Positions 34,033-43,282 are shown, counted from the stretch's first letter. The stretch is DNA of 64,000 nucleotides from VGBK01 sp964354255 (GCA_964354255.1 CAYGYX010000002.1:23388-87387); one strand, 5' to 3'. The notes: generated by a model not told the origin, from the sequence alone. Program-made: numbers and translations.

Positions 34033-35298
34033 GTGGTGACGTTCCGCGTTCCCCCGGGCCTGTTCCGCGCCGACACCAGAGTGCCCGGGGACAAGTCACT
34101 CTCGCACCGTGCTCTGATCCTGGCGGCCCTGGCGAAAGGGGTCAGCTACGTGCTGGGTGCGGGCCCCGGGGAGGATGTCGCCGCCACCCGCCGGGCGGTG
34201 GAGGGGCTGGGGATCGCCTTCGACGGGGACTTGGTCCGATCACCCGGGGCAGGCGCCTGGACGGAACCGGCTGGCCCCATCGATGCCGGCAACTCGGCGA
34301 CCACGTTGCGCCTGCTCGCCGGTGCCCTGGCCGCTCAGCCGTTCCGTACCACCTTGGTGGGAGATGCCTCGCTGATGCGCCGCCCCATGAGCCGGCTGGT
34401 TGCTCCCCTCGCCGCCCTGGGGGCCTCAGTCGAGGTCGGCCCCGAGGGCCTCCCCCCGGTGACTGTCGGGGGAGCGGCCCTGCACGGCGCCGACATCCAG
34501 GTCCCGGTGGCTTCGGGCCAGGTGCGCAGCGCGGTCGCCCTGGCCGCGCTGCAGGCGGATTGCCCTACCACGATCACCTCCCCCCCCGGCTTTCGCGACC
34601 ATACGGAACGCTGGTTGGAGGCCAGGGGCCTCGGGCGTCGCCTCTCGGAGGTGGACTTCCTGGTCCTTCCCGGGCCTGTGCCGCCCGGCGTCTACGCGAT
34701 ACCCGGCGACCTCTCCTCGGCCGCCCTCCTCCTGGCGGCCGCTGCCCTCCGGCCGGGGTCCGAGGTGACCGTGCGCAATGTCACCCTCAACCCGGGCCGC
34801 ACCGGCTTCCTGGATCTCCTTGAGGCGATGGGCGCCCGGGTCTTGCGTCGCGCCACCGGCCTGGTGTACGGCGATCCGATCGGCGACATCACCGTGTTCG
34901 GAGAGGAGCTACGACCGGTCCACGTGAGCGGCACCCTGGCGGTCAGGGCGCTGGACGAACTGCCCCTGGTCGCGGTCCTCGGGGCGGCGGCGACCGGGGA
35001 GACGGTGGTGTCGGGGGCCGCCGAACTCCGTGTCAAGGAGAGCGATCGGGCCGCGGCCGCCGTTCGCCTGGTCCGGGGCCTGGGGGGGCAAGCCACCGAG
35101 CTCCCCGACGGGTTCATCGTCACCGGGCGAGGCGGCCTGGCGGGGGGCGAGGTCGATGCCGCCGGCGACCACCGAGTGGCCATGGCTGCCGCGGTCGCCG
35201 GGGTGATCTCGCCCGGGGGAGTCACGGTACGAGGCTTCGAGGCCGCGGCCGTATCCTGGCCCGGCTTCGCCGACGCTCTGGAGGCGCTGTGGTCGTGA
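34033..35298 (+). CDS. aroA: 3-phosphoshikimate 1-carboxyvinyltransferase (EPSP synthase)
   Basis: 421 residues with the PEP/shikimate motifs VPGDKSLSHRALIL, DAGNSATTLRLLAG and the late KESDRAAAAVRLV. Sixth step of the shikimate pathway. GTG 34033 or 34036. Its location between rluB and cmk differs from Mycobacterium but is common in deeper actinobacteria. Ends with a 10-base overlap into cmk. Confidence 0.94.
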   Translation: MVTFRVPPGLFRADTRVPGDKSLSHRALILAALAKGVSYVLGAGPGEDVAATRRAVEGLGIAFDGDLVRSPGAGAWTEPAGPIDAGNSATTLRLLAGALAAQPFRTTLVGDASLMRRPMSRLVAPLAALGASVEVGPEGLPPVTVGGAALHGADIQVPVASGQVRSAVALAALQADCPTTITSPPGFRDHTERWLEARGLGRRLSEVDFLVLPGPVPPGVYAIPGDLSSAALLLAAAALRPGSEVTVRNVTLNPGRTGFLDLLEAMGARVLRRATGLVYGDPIGDITVFGEELRPVHVSGTLAVRALDELPLVAVLGAAATGETVVSGAAELRVKESDRAAAAVRLVRGLGGQATELPDGFIVTGRGGLAGGEVDAAGDHRVAMAAAVAGVISPGGVTVRGFEAAAVSWPGFADALEALWS

Positions 35299-35939
35299 CG
35301 GTGGATGGGCCCGCCGGCGTGGGCAAGAGCACTGTCGCCCGGGCGGTGGCGGCCGCGCTGGGTCTCCCCTACCTGGACACCGGCGCTTTCTACCGGGCGG
35401 CCACCCTGGCGGTGATCCGAGCTGGGGGCGAGGACGCCGATCCCGCCGCCGTGCTCGCCGTGGTGGAAGCCGCCGAGCTGGACTTCCGCGACGGGGAGAT
35501 GCTGCTCGGCGGCGAAGTGGTCACCGACGCCATCCGGGCCCCGGCGGTGGCGGCGCTGGCCAGCGCCGTGTCCACCCTGCCCGCAGTCCGTCGCGTGGTG
35601 GTGGCCAGGCAACGCGCCTGGGTCGCCCGGCGGGGGGGACGGGCAGTCGTGGAAGGGCGGGACATCGGCACCGTGGTCTTCCCCGAGGCGGCCGTCAAGG
35701 TCTACCTGACGGCCGACCTCGCCGAGCGAGCCGCCCGTCGGGCGCGGGACGCGGAGGCCGCCGGCCTGGCCCTGGAGGACATCGAGCGCCAACTGCGGGC
35801 ACGCGACCACACCGACTCGACCCGGGCGGCGTCTCCGCTGCACCCGGCCGAGGATGCGGTGATCATCGACACGACCGTGCTGTCGGTGGGCGAAGTCGTG
35901 GCCATCGTCCTGGGCCTGGTGGCCGAGGCGCGGGAGTAG
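35289..35939 (+). CDS. cmk: Cytidylate kinase
   Basis: 216 residues starting TVDGPAGVGKSTVARAVA (P-loop). CMP-binding landmarks YLDTGAFYRAATL and VEGRDIGTVVFPEA are present. Phosphorylates CMP/dCMP. GTG 35289 has GGAGG four bases upstream; GTG 35295 overlapping the aroA stop is equally possible. Confidence 0.94.
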   Translation: MVVTVDGPAGVGKSTVARAVAAALGLPYLDTGAFYRAATLAVIRAGGEDADPAAVLAVVEAAELDFRDGEMLLGGEVVTDAIRAPAVAALASAVSTLPAVRRVVVARQRAWVARRGGRAVVEGRDIGTVVFPEAAVKVYLTADLAERAARRARDAEAAGLALEDIERQLRARDHTDSTRAASPLHPAEDAVIIDTTVLSVGEVVAIVLGLVAEARE

Positions 35940-36022
35940 GGGCGGCCGGCCACCTGCAGGCCCCTAGCACCGGTGCCCACCGGGATCACGGGCGGGCCCG
36001 GCCGTCCGGCTCTCGACGAGCG

Positions 36023-37072
36023 TCACCCCCCGCTCAGCAGGTCGAGGGCTTCCCCAGCGCCCCAGCACCGGTCGTCGTCGAGGGGCCCGGGCCTGCCCGG
36101 GCGGCAGGCACCGTACCCTCCCTCCACTGCGGCCTGGAGAGCGAGCAGCATGGCCCGCAGCTGGGGTGGGGGAGGGAAGTACTCGTCCTCGGCGCCGACC
36201 GCCACGATCTCTACCCCGTCGCGAGGCGCCAGCTTCCGGATGACCTCCTGGACCGACCTGTCCGGCGCCGAGGCCCCGGCCGTCACGCCCACCAGCGCTG
36301 CTTCGCCGATCCAGGCCGGGTCGATGGACTCCGGCCCGTCGATGCGATGCGCCCTGGCCCCGGAGGCGCGGGCCACCCGCACCAGCGCCCGGGTGTTCGA
36401 GGAATTGGCGCTGCCCACCACCAGGACCAGGTCGCCCCGGGCGGCCAGGACCTCCACCGCCGCCTGGCGATTGGTGGTGGCGTAGCAGAGGTCGCTCTTG
36501 CGGGCGGTCCACAAGCTGGCGAACCTACCCGACGCCTCGTCGAGCACATCCTCCCACTCGTGATGCCCCAGCGTCGTCTGGGCCACCAGCGCCACCCGGC
36601 TCGGATCGGCCGGGGTGAAGCCGCCCAGGCCGCCCTGCGGATCGACCAGGGTCACGGCCTCCGGCGCCTCCGCGATGGTGCCGACTGCCTCGTCGTGGCC
36701 TTCGTGCCCCACATAGAGGACCTGGTACCCCTCCGCGGCCATCCGCCGGACCTCATGGTGGACCTTGGTGACCAGAGGGCAGATTGCATCCACCACTACC
36801 GCGGTGCGCTCCCGAACGGCCGCGCCCACCGCCGGCGCAGATCCATGCGCCGAGAGCATGACCGGGCCACCGGCCGGCACCGCCCCGATGTCGTCCACGA
36901 AGACCACCCCGGCTGCCTCAAAGGCGGCGACCACCGGGGCGTTGTGCACGATCTGGTGGTAGCAGTAGACAGGGGGGCGGAACACCCGGGTCATCCAGGT
37001 GAGAGCCTTGATGGCCATCTCCACTCCGGCACAGAATCCGCGCGGCTCGGCCAGGAGCACCCGTTCCACCAT
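36023..37072 (-). CDS. ispH: 4-hydroxy-3-methylbut-2-enyl diphosphate reductase
   Basis: 349 residues starting MVERVLLAEPRGFCAGV. The three cluster cysteines lie in PRGFCAGV (C14), DAICPLV and SDLCYATT. Last enzyme of the non-mevalonate isoprenoid pathway, giving IPP and DMAPP. I chose ATG 37072, not the ATG nine bases upstream, because a TACCAT element lies seven bases before it and overlaps the upstream ATG. Oriented against its cmk/der neighbours. Confidence 0.95.
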   Translation of the reverse strand: MVERVLLAEPRGFCAGVEMAIKALTWMTRVFRPPVYCYHQIVHNAPVVAAFEAAGVVFVDDIGAVPAGGPVMLSAHGSAPAVGAAVRERTAVVVDAICPLVTKVHHEVRRMAAEGYQVLYVGHEGHDEAVGTIAEAPEAVTLVDPQGGLGGFTPADPSRVALVAQTTLGHHEWEDVLDEASGRFASLWTARKSDLCYATTNRQAAVEVLAARGDLVLVVGSANSSNTRALVRVARASGARAHRIDGPESIDPAWIGEAALVGVTAGASAPDRSVQEVIRKLAPRDGVEIVAVGAEDEYFPPPPQLRAMLLALQAAVEGGYGACRPGRPGPLDDDRCWGAGEALDLLSGG

Positions 37073-37079
37073 GCCGGCC

Positions 37080-37085
37080 ATGGTA
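37080..37085 (-). promoter_or_regulatory. -10 element of ispH, leaderless geometry
   Basis: TACCAT on the minus strand, seven bases before ATG 37072. Only 28 bases separate it from the divergent der leader promoter. Confidence 0.5.
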
Positions 37086-37112
37086 GGGAGGGCCGCACGG
37101 GAAACACGCCCC

Positions 37113-37118
37113 TATCCT
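37113..37118 (+). promoter_or_regulatory. -10 element of the der leader ORF
   Basis: TATCCT ends six bases before GTG 37125. Confidence 0.45.
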
Positions 37119-37124
37119 GGCCCC

Positions 37125-37172
37125 GTGCCTGTTTTCGCCTTTCGGCGCGCTGCTGCGGGGAGCCTGCCGTGA
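37125..37172 (+). CDS. 15-codon leader ORF coupled to der
   Basis: GTG-started frame of 15 residues (MPVFAFRRAAAGSLP) whose TGA overlaps the GTG of der as GTGA. Its 3' half contains GGGGAG, the der ribosome-binding site, so ribosomes translating it would unmask or reuse that site. Not expected to be a functional protein. Confidence 0.4.
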   Translation: MPVFAFRRAAAGSLP

Positions 37173-38494
37173 CCCGGCTCCCGGTCGTGGCTGTGGTCGG
37201 CCGGCCCAACGTGGGCAAGTCCACCCTGGTCAACCGGATCCTGGGGCGTCGCGCCGCCGTGGTCGAGGAGAAGCCGGGGGTGACCCGCGATCGCAAGGAG
37301 TTCGCCGCGGACTGGGCCGGCCGTCACTTCCTGCTGGTGGACACCGGCGGCTGGGTCGTCAAGGGCGACGACCTCGTCGCCGCGATCCGCCATCAGGCCG
37401 AAGCGGCCGTGAGCGGCGCCGACGTGGTCGTGTTCGTGGCCGACGCCACCACCCCGCACACCGAAGACGACCTGGCCGTGGCCCGCCTCGTCCAGGCCTC
37501 CCGGCTGCCGGTCGTCCTGGCGGCCAACAAGGCCGACGGCCCCGGCGTCGATCTCGAGGTCGGCCACCTGTGGGCCCTGGGCTTGGGGGAGCCGCGACCG
37601 ATCAGCGCGCTGCACGGGCGGGGCACGGGCGACCTCCTGGATGAGATCGTGGCTCTCCTCCCCCCCGGTGACGAGCGGCCTGCCCGGGACCGCGTGCCCA
37701 CACTGGCGATACTCGGACGCCCCAATGTGGGCAAATCCACCCTCCTCAACCGACTGCTCGGGGGGGAGCGCGTCCTGGTGTCCCCCCAGCCCGGGACGAC
37801 TCGCGATGCCATAGACGTGGTGGTCGACCTCGGGGGAGAAGCCTTCCGGGTCTGGGACACGGCCGGGATCCGCCGGGCTTCCCGGGTGGGGGAAGCCACC
37901 GAGTACTTCTCGGTCCTGCGGGCCCGGGAAGCCCTTGCCCAGGCCGATGTGGCCCTGCTGGTGACCGACGCCACCGCCGGCATCACCCACCAGGATCAGC
38001 GCCTTGCCGAGGAGATCGAAGAAGCGGGAGTGGGTCTCATCGTGCTCCTCAACAAGTGGGATGCCGCCGACCCGGAGGCCAAGGAGGTGGCCGAAGACGG
38101 AGCCGACGACCGGCTCGGCTTTGTCGACTGGGCCCCGGTCCTGCGCATCTCGGCCCTGCGCGGGGCCCGGCTCCACCGGCTGCCCGGCACGGTCCGCTCC
38201 GTGCTCGCGGCCCGGCGCAAGCGCCTGCCGACACCCGAACTGAACCGGCGCCTGCGCTCCTGGCAGGAGGCACACCCCGCCCCGGCCCGCCGCGGCCGGC
38301 GGGCCCGCATCATGTACGCGGTGCAGGCCGGGATAGAGCCGCCCACCTTCGTCCTCTTCGGGCGCGGCGAGCTCGGTCCCGATTACCTGCGCTTCCTCGA
38401 GCACCGCCTGCGCGCCGAATACGAGTTCACCGGCACCCCGCTGCGGCTCGTCGCCCGTCCCGGTCGAAGAGGGGAGGAGGAAGGGAACCGCTGA
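37169..38494 (+). CDS. der: Ribosome-assembly GTPase Der (EngA)
   Basis: 441 residues with two GTPase domains in tandem, each with GRPNVGKST (near 10 and 187), DTGG/DTAG and NKxD motifs, then a KH-like C-terminal domain (about 350-435). Acts in 50S subunit maturation. Start GTG 37169 with GGGGAG eight bases before. Last gene of the conserved tlyA-to-der order. Confidence 0.95.
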   Translation: MTRLPVVAVVGRPNVGKSTLVNRILGRRAAVVEEKPGVTRDRKEFAADWAGRHFLLVDTGGWVVKGDDLVAAIRHQAEAAVSGADVVVFVADATTPHTEDDLAVARLVQASRLPVVLAANKADGPGVDLEVGHLWALGLGEPRPISALHGRGTGDLLDEIVALLPPGDERPARDRVPTLAILGRPNVGKSTLLNRLLGGERVLVSPQPGTTRDAIDVVVDLGGEAFRVWDTAGIRRASRVGEATEYFSVLRAREALAQADVALLVTDATAGITHQDQRLAEEIEEAGVGLIVLLNKWDAADPEAKEVAEDGADDRLGFVDWAPVLRISALRGARLHRLPGTVRSVLAARRKRLPTPELNRRLRSWQEAHPAPARRGRRARIMYAVQAGIEPPTFVLFGRGELGPDYLRFLEHRLRAEYEFTGTPLRLVARPGRRGEEEGNR

Positions 38495-38532
38495 GCCGGT
38501 CGGCGCCACCGGGGGGTACACTGCGGCGGTCC

Positions 38533-38607
38533 CGGGCTGTGGCGCAGCTTGGTTAGCGCGCTTGACTGGGGGTCAAGAGGTCGCCGGTTCGAATCCGGCC
38601 AGCCCGA
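38533..38607 (+). tRNA. tRNA-Pro (anticodon GGG)
   Basis: A 75-nt cloverleaf: acceptor CGGGCTG/CAGCCCG, D-stem GCGC/GCGC, anticodon stem CTTGA/TCAAG with loop CTGGGGG (anticodon GGG), T-stem GCCGG/CCGGC with loop TTCGAAT, discriminator A. CCA is not encoded. Reads CCC and, with wobble, CCU codons. Confidence 0.95.
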
Positions 38608-38662
38608 CGGAGCTCCGCCTCCTGCCGGGCTTCGTCGGCGTTCCGGCGAGGAAGGTTGAGGA

Positions 38663-39313
38663 ATGAGCGAGCAGAAGATCGAGTTCACCCGCAACTACCA
38701 CGACCAGAGCACCAACGAGGGATTCCAGTTCGAGTTCGTGTGCGACCGCTGCGGGACCGGCTTCCGCACTCCCTTCGACGACTTCGTGGTGGCCCGCGTC
38801 ACGGGCGGCTTGCAGACCGCCTCGCACATGCTCGGCGGGCTGCTCGGGCGGGCCGCCCAGGTGGGAGAGCACGTCCGCTCCGCCGCTTGGGAGAAGGCGC
38901 ACGACAAAGCCTTCCGCGAGGCCGCCGAGAAGCTGAAGCCCGACTTCCGGCAATGCCCGCGTTGCTCGAGGTGGGTGTGCCGCCGCCAGTGCTGGAACGA
39001 CGGGAAGGGCCTGTGCAAGAACTGCGCGCCGGACCTGGGCGTGGAGATGGCCGCCGCTCAATCCTCCCGGACCGTGGAAGAGATCTGGGCGCACTCGAAG
39101 ATGGCCGAGGAGGACAGGGAGATGCTGAAGGAGGAATCCTGGCGCGAGGGTGCCACCGCCTCCTGTCCCGGGTGCGAAGCCCCCTTGCCCGCCAAGACCA
39201 AGTTCTGCCCGGAGTGCGGTACCGCCATCGGCCGGGCGGCCAACTGCGCCAAGTGCGGCGCCAAGCTCGAAGCCGGGGCCAAGTTCTGCGGCGAGTGCGG
39301 GGCGAAGGCCTAG
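38663..39313 (+). CDS. Zinc-ribbon protein with four Cys clusters
   Basis: 216 residues. CxxC pairs occur at CDRC (about 27), CPRC with later CKNC (about 98-122), and two consecutive C-terminal ribbons (CPGC...CPEC and CAKC...CGEC). The middle is helical and amphipathic. Such proteins (double zinc-ribbon and zinc_ribbon_2 type) are common but have no firm role. GAGG precedes the ATG. Its last 19 bases overlap the proposed start of the next gene. Confidence 0.75.
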   Translation: MSEQKIEFTRNYHDQSTNEGFQFEFVCDRCGTGFRTPFDDFVVARVTGGLQTASHMLGGLLGRAAQVGEHVRSAAWEKAHDKAFREAAEKLKPDFRQCPRCSRWVCRRQCWNDGKGLCKNCAPDLGVEMAAAQSSRTVEEIWAHSKMAEEDREMLKEESWREGATASCPGCEAPLPAKTKFCPECGTAIGRAANCAKCGAKLEAGAKFCGECGAKA

Positions 39314-41016
39314 GGGGCCACCTGCTCCGCCTCCCTCATGCCAACCTGGTCGTGGTCGCCGGGCCGCGGCTGGAGCCCGGGTGGCCGGCCCTGGTGGGGA
39401 AGGGCCGGCGGGGGACCGCCCGCCTCTTCACCAATTGCCACGCCCCGGCGGTCGAGCCTGCCGCCGCGGTCGGCATGCTGCTGGCGGGCGACCTCCCGTC
39501 GCCCGCCGAGCCGGTCGAGGAGCTGTGGCGGTTCGCCCCCCCGCACCTGGGCCACTTCCTGGCCGGATCCCACTACCGCCTGGCTCTGCTGCTGGCGGCC
39601 CCCGCGATCGCCCAGGAGGTCAGGAGCAGCACCTTCGCCACCGGTTTTGACGACGTGCGGCTGGTGGAGCCGGGCGGTCACGGCGGTGCTGCCCTCGGGG
39701 CCGCGGCCGCTCATCTGGCCGAGTGCGCGAGGCAGGCCGACCGTCCCTGGTACCTGTTCGCTTACCTCCCGGGGGAGGATGGCCTCTTGGAGGCCATCGC
39801 CGCCCTGATGGCCACAACCTCGTTCCGCAACACCATGCTCGTGGTGTACGACACCGGCCTGGGCGGCACCGGCCCCACGCGCCGCACCCCGCTGTGGCTG
39901 GAGCGCCCCGGCCGGCCCGGACCCATCAACCCGGGGTCGGTGGTGTACCCCCACCTGGTCTCTCCGGTTGACCTGCCGCTCACCCTGCTAGGGGAGACAA
40001 CCCCCGCCTCGCCGATCGCCCGCGATCTGTGGACCCGCGCCGGCGGCCTCCGGGGCGACCTCCTCGCCGCCACACTCGGGGTCGGCGGGCAGGTGGACGA
40101 CGAGGTCGCGGCAGCCTGCCTGCTGCGCCTAGCCGCCACGCGGGGGGCCCCCGCCCCGGGCCGGTTCGAGCCGGTCTCCTTCGTGGTCGCGGTGGACGAC
40201 CCGGCCGAGCTGCACAACAACCTGCTGCGGTGCCCTCTCGCCCGGCACAGCGAGCATCAGTGGCTGTTGATCGACAACACCCAAGCGGCGTACCCGAGCA
40301 TCTCCCGCCTCTACGACGACGCCTACGGGCGCGCCGTCAACGACCTCGTGCTCTTCTGTCACCAGGACCTCCTACTTCCCGAGGGCTGGGAAGCTCTCTT
40401 CTTCTCCGCCCTGGCCGACCTGGAACGGGCCGACCCGGCCTGGGGGGTCATCGGTTCAGTGGGGGTGGTGCCCCACCCGCCCACAGCCAGTCAGGAGCCC
40501 CTGCGCCGGGCGTCCCGGTTGCGCGGGCACTGGGCAGACCCGAGAGGCCATCACTACGCGGGGCCCCTGCCCCACGCCGTGGACTGCCTGGATGAGATGT
40601 GGCTCGGCCTGCGCAAGAGGAGCGGGGTTCGCTTCGATCGGGACCTGCCCGGCTTCCACTGCTATGGCATCGACCTCTCGCTGACGGCCCGTCGCACAGG
40701 GCGCCGGTCCTATGCGCTCGACTCCTTCGTCTGGCATAAGCATCGCGACGCGCAAGGCCGAGTGATCACCCGGCCCCAGGAGTCAACCCGCATCCGCCAG
40801 CGCTCCGGCGAGCAGTTCCGCCAGCGCTATGCCCAGTCATATGATTACGTCGCCGGCAAGTGGGGACAGATGCGGCCCTTCGCCTCGACCTCGGCGGATT
40901 GGCCCGCCTGCCCTCCTGGGCCGGGCCTCCCGGCCCCAGACGGGCCGCGGAAGGCAAGAGGGTCAGCAGCGGAGGGGTCGGCTCATCCGACGCCGCCGCC
41001 GGGCAGAATGCGCTAA
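39295..41016 (+). CDS. Fusion of a sulfatase-like domain and a family 2-type glycosyltransferase
   Basis: 573 residues from GTG 39295 (GTG 39352 is the alternative). Residues about 18-255 resemble the alkaline-phosphatase/sulfatase fold: RLFTNCHAPAVEPAAAVGML, MLVVYDTGLGG and RTPLWLERPGR ... VDLPLTLLG, where sulfatases have the metal-binding DHG and target-PTLL motifs, here degenerate. Residues about 295-530 match the glycosyltransferase-like family PF13712: FVVAVDDPAELHNNLL, VNDLVLFCHQDLLLPEGW, WGVIGSVGVV and a late HKHRD. The C-terminal tail is Pro-rich. Role perhaps in surface polysaccharide; the first domain may be inactive. Confidence 0.6.
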   Translation: MRGEGLGGHLLRLPHANLVVVAGPRLEPGWPALVGKGRRGTARLFTNCHAPAVEPAAAVGMLLAGDLPSPAEPVEELWRFAPPHLGHFLAGSHYRLALLLAAPAIAQEVRSSTFATGFDDVRLVEPGGHGGAALGAAAAHLAECARQADRPWYLFAYLPGEDGLLEAIAALMATTSFRNTMLVVYDTGLGGTGPTRRTPLWLERPGRPGPINPGSVVYPHLVSPVDLPLTLLGETTPASPIARDLWTRAGGLRGDLLAATLGVGGQVDDEVAAACLLRLAATRGAPAPGRFEPVSFVVAVDDPAELHNNLLRCPLARHSEHQWLLIDNTQAAYPSISRLYDDAYGRAVNDLVLFCHQDLLLPEGWEALFFSALADLERADPAWGVIGSVGVVPHPPTASQEPLRRASRLRGHWADPRGHHYAGPLPHAVDCLDEMWLGLRKRSGVRFDRDLPGFHCYGIDLSLTARRTGRRSYALDSFVWHKHRDAQGRVITRPQESTRIRQRSGEQFRQRYAQSYDYVAGKWGQMRPFASTSADWPACPPGPGLPAPDGPRKARGSAAEGSAHPTPPPGRMR

Positions 41017-41035
41017 GCACAACGGAAGGAAGTCA

Positions 41036-42205
41036 ATGACGGCCTATGGAGTGGTGGGAGCCGGACGCCAGGGCACCGCGGCGGCGTACGACCTGGCCCG
41101 GCACGGCGGCGCTACCCGCCTCGTGGTGGCCGATCAGGATGGGGCGGTGGCCCGGCGGGCCGCCGACCGCGTGAACCGCCTCCTCGGCGCGGAAGTGACC
41201 GAGGCCGCCGAGTTCGACGTGGCCGACCGCCGCGCCCTGGCCAAGTTCCTCTCGCCGCTGGACGTCTACATCTGCGCCGTGCCGTATGCCTTCTTGCTGC
41301 CCTGCACCCGGGCGGCCATCGCCTCCGGTACCGGCATGGTCGACTTGGGAGGGCACACGGACACCGTCGTGGCACAACTGGCGTTGCACCCCGAGGCCCG
41401 CCAGGCGGGCGTGGCCATCGTGCCCGACTGCGGCATGGGACCGGGCATGAACAACACCCTCGGGCTCTACGCCATGGAGCTCATGCAAGCCCGGGGTGCC
41501 ACCCCCCGCCACATCCGCTTGTGGGACGGGGGCCTGCCCCAGGATCGCTCCCAGCCCTGGGGCTACCGCCTCTGCTTCAACCTCGAGGGCCTCACCAACG
41601 AGTACGACGGCGAGGCGGTGATGCTGCGGGAAGGGCGCATAGTCCACGTCGAGACGCTGAGCGAGTTGGAGCCCGTCGACTTCGACGAGTTGGGCACTCT
41701 CGAGGCCTTCGTGACCTCCGGCGGGACCTCCACCGTCCCCTTCGCCTTCCAGGGAGTCCTGGAGACCTACGACAACAAGACGGTCCGCTACCCGGGCCAC
41801 CTGGAGGCTTTCAAGGCCTTCAAGGACCTGGGTCTCTTCGGGCGGGACCCGGTGCGGGTGGGCAAAGCCGAGGTCCGCCCGCGGGACTTCTACCACGCCC
41901 TCCTAGGCCCCATCATCGAGTCGGAAGGCCTGGTGGACGTGTGCGTGCTCCGGGCCCAGGCCGAGGGCGAGATGAACGGGGAGCGCGCCACAGTCACCGT
42001 CGACATGGTCGACCGGCACGACCCGGCCACCGGGTTCGCCGCCATGGAGCGCCTGACCGGATGGCACGCCTCGATCATGGCCGCCCTCATCGCCGCCGGC
42101 GAAGTGCCCGCCGGGGTGCATTCGCTGGAGAAGGCCGTGCCGGCAACCCGGTTCATGCAGGAGGTCCGCCGGCGCGGGCTTTCGTTCAGCGAGCGCTGGG
42201 GTTAG
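41036..42205 (+). CDS. Saccharopine dehydrogenase/lysine 6-dehydrogenase-like protein
   Basis: 389 residues. N-terminal Rossmann domain MTAYGVVGAGRQGTAAAYDLA with NADP-type features, then VDLGGHTDTVVAQLALH and DCGMGPGMNNTLGLYA, typical of lysine 6-dehydrogenase and saccharopine reductase relatives. GGAAGGA precedes the ATG. It could oxidise a basic amino acid; no lysine pathway gene is adjacent. The stop overlaps that of the convergent frameshifted gene. Confidence 0.8.
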   Translation: MTAYGVVGAGRQGTAAAYDLARHGGATRLVVADQDGAVARRAADRVNRLLGAEVTEAAEFDVADRRALAKFLSPLDVYICAVPYAFLLPCTRAAIASGTGMVDLGGHTDTVVAQLALHPEARQAGVAIVPDCGMGPGMNNTLGLYAMELMQARGATPRHIRLWDGGLPQDRSQPWGYRLCFNLEGLTNEYDGEAVMLREGRIVHVETLSELEPVDFDELGTLEAFVTSGGTSTVPFAFQGVLETYDNKTVRYPGHLEAFKAFKDLGLFGRDPVRVGKAEVRPRDFYHALLGPIIESEGLVDVCVLRAQAEGEMNGERATVTVDMVDRHDPATGFAAMERLTGWHASIMAALIAAGEVPAGVHSLEKAVPATRFMQEVRRRGLSFSERWG

Positions 42206-42730
42206 CGCACCGGCGTCGGAACGGGTCGTGCCCGTTCCCGACCGCCTGCCGTCAGCGGGACGACCGGGCGGCCGCCGGCATGCCCGGGCCGAGAGGAGCC
42301 GGATACGATCCGGCCGAGCTTCCCGGGAAGGCCCTCCGGCTCCGCCAGCAGAGGCCCGCTCAGCCCGTGTTCCCACGCTCCCCAACCCAGCCCCCGTCCG
42401 CCCTCCTCATCCCCTGGCAACCCGAGCAGGTTGGGAACGTCCTCCGCGCTCCCGGCGACGGAGGCCATGACCCGCAGTCTGAAGGCCACCCCGAAGCCGA
42501 GGCCGTCCCCGTGGAGCCCGAGAACCTCCAACGTGTCCGGCCCCCCCGAATGCAGCCTCCAGCCAGAACGCGATGTTGGTGGTCCCGGGCGGGTCGAAAC
42601 CGGCGGTCTCCTCGTCTTGGTCGGCGCCAGCCGGAGGGGCCCAAGTCGCCAACCCGGCTACCACCATCGCCGCCAACGCGCCGCGGCGCTGCTCTGGTGT
42701 CGTCGCCGACCTACTGCTGCGACCCATCAT
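42202..42730 (-). pseudogene. Secreted protein gene with a +1 frameshift at a 7-base homopolymer
   Basis: From ATG 42730 the frame encodes a signal peptide (basic start, AAMVVAGLATW core, PAGADQ cleavage) and continues to AFWLEAAFGG. Then a run of seven C on the plus strand (42541-42547) puts the reading out of frame. Dropping one base joins it to a second frame (PDTLEVLGLHGDGLGFGVAF onward) that runs to a TAA overlapping the stop of the dehydrogenase gene as TTAG. The repaired product would be 175 residues, exported, of unknown family. Either a true mutation, a phase-variable tract or a sequencing error. Confidence 0.55.
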
Positions 42731-42874
42731 GCGAGTCACCGGCCCGAAGGGCCCCCGGAACTCGAAACCCCCTCCGGCGGCGGAGGAGCCCGGCCCGCCT
42801 CCCGGCCCCGGCGGCAACCGCCCGACTACCCTCCACCCGGTGCCGGTGCCCGCCGGGCAAGAGGAGGCCCGCCC

Positions 42875-43282
42875 ATGCGCCTGACGGTAGCCATGCTCGC
42901 CGACTCCGCCCAGGTGGCCGGTGGGAAGCTGTACGTGCTCGGAGGTGCCTTCGACACGATCAACGCCCGAGCCTTCCCTGCGCTGGTGCGCGGCCTCTCG
43001 GTAGTCCTGGTGGCCGAGGTCGAGCCCGCCGACCGCAATCGCGACCTGCCCATCGCCATCCGCCTCCTCGATGAGGACGGCGCGGCAGTTGGGGTGGAGT
43101 CGAAGGGCATGATGCGGGTGGGGTCACCGTCCTCGCTCCCGGCCGGAGCCTCGAGCCTGGTCCCGCTCGTCGGTTCCTTCCTCGGGGTCCGCTTCCCCAA
43201 GGCGGGCGGCTACCTCTTCGTCATCGAGCACGAAGGCAAGGAACTGGGCCGCATCTCCTTCCGGGTGCGGGAGGCCAGGTGA
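42875..43282 (+). CDS. DUF6941-type protein
   Basis: 135 residues starting MRLTVAMLADSAQVAGGKLYVLGG, a beta-rich protein with two strand pairs and no cysteine or membrane segment. The start matches the widespread DUF6941 family, whose function is unknown. GAGGAGG precedes the ATG, and a TACCCT hexamer lies about 43 bases upstream. Overlaps the next gene by four bases. Confidence 0.65.
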   Translation: MRLTVAMLADSAQVAGGKLYVLGGAFDTINARAFPALVRGLSVVLVAEVEPADRNRDLPIAIRLLDEDGAAVGVESKGMMRVGSPSSLPAGASSLVPLVGSFLGVRFPKAGGYLFVIEHEGKELGRISFRVREAR

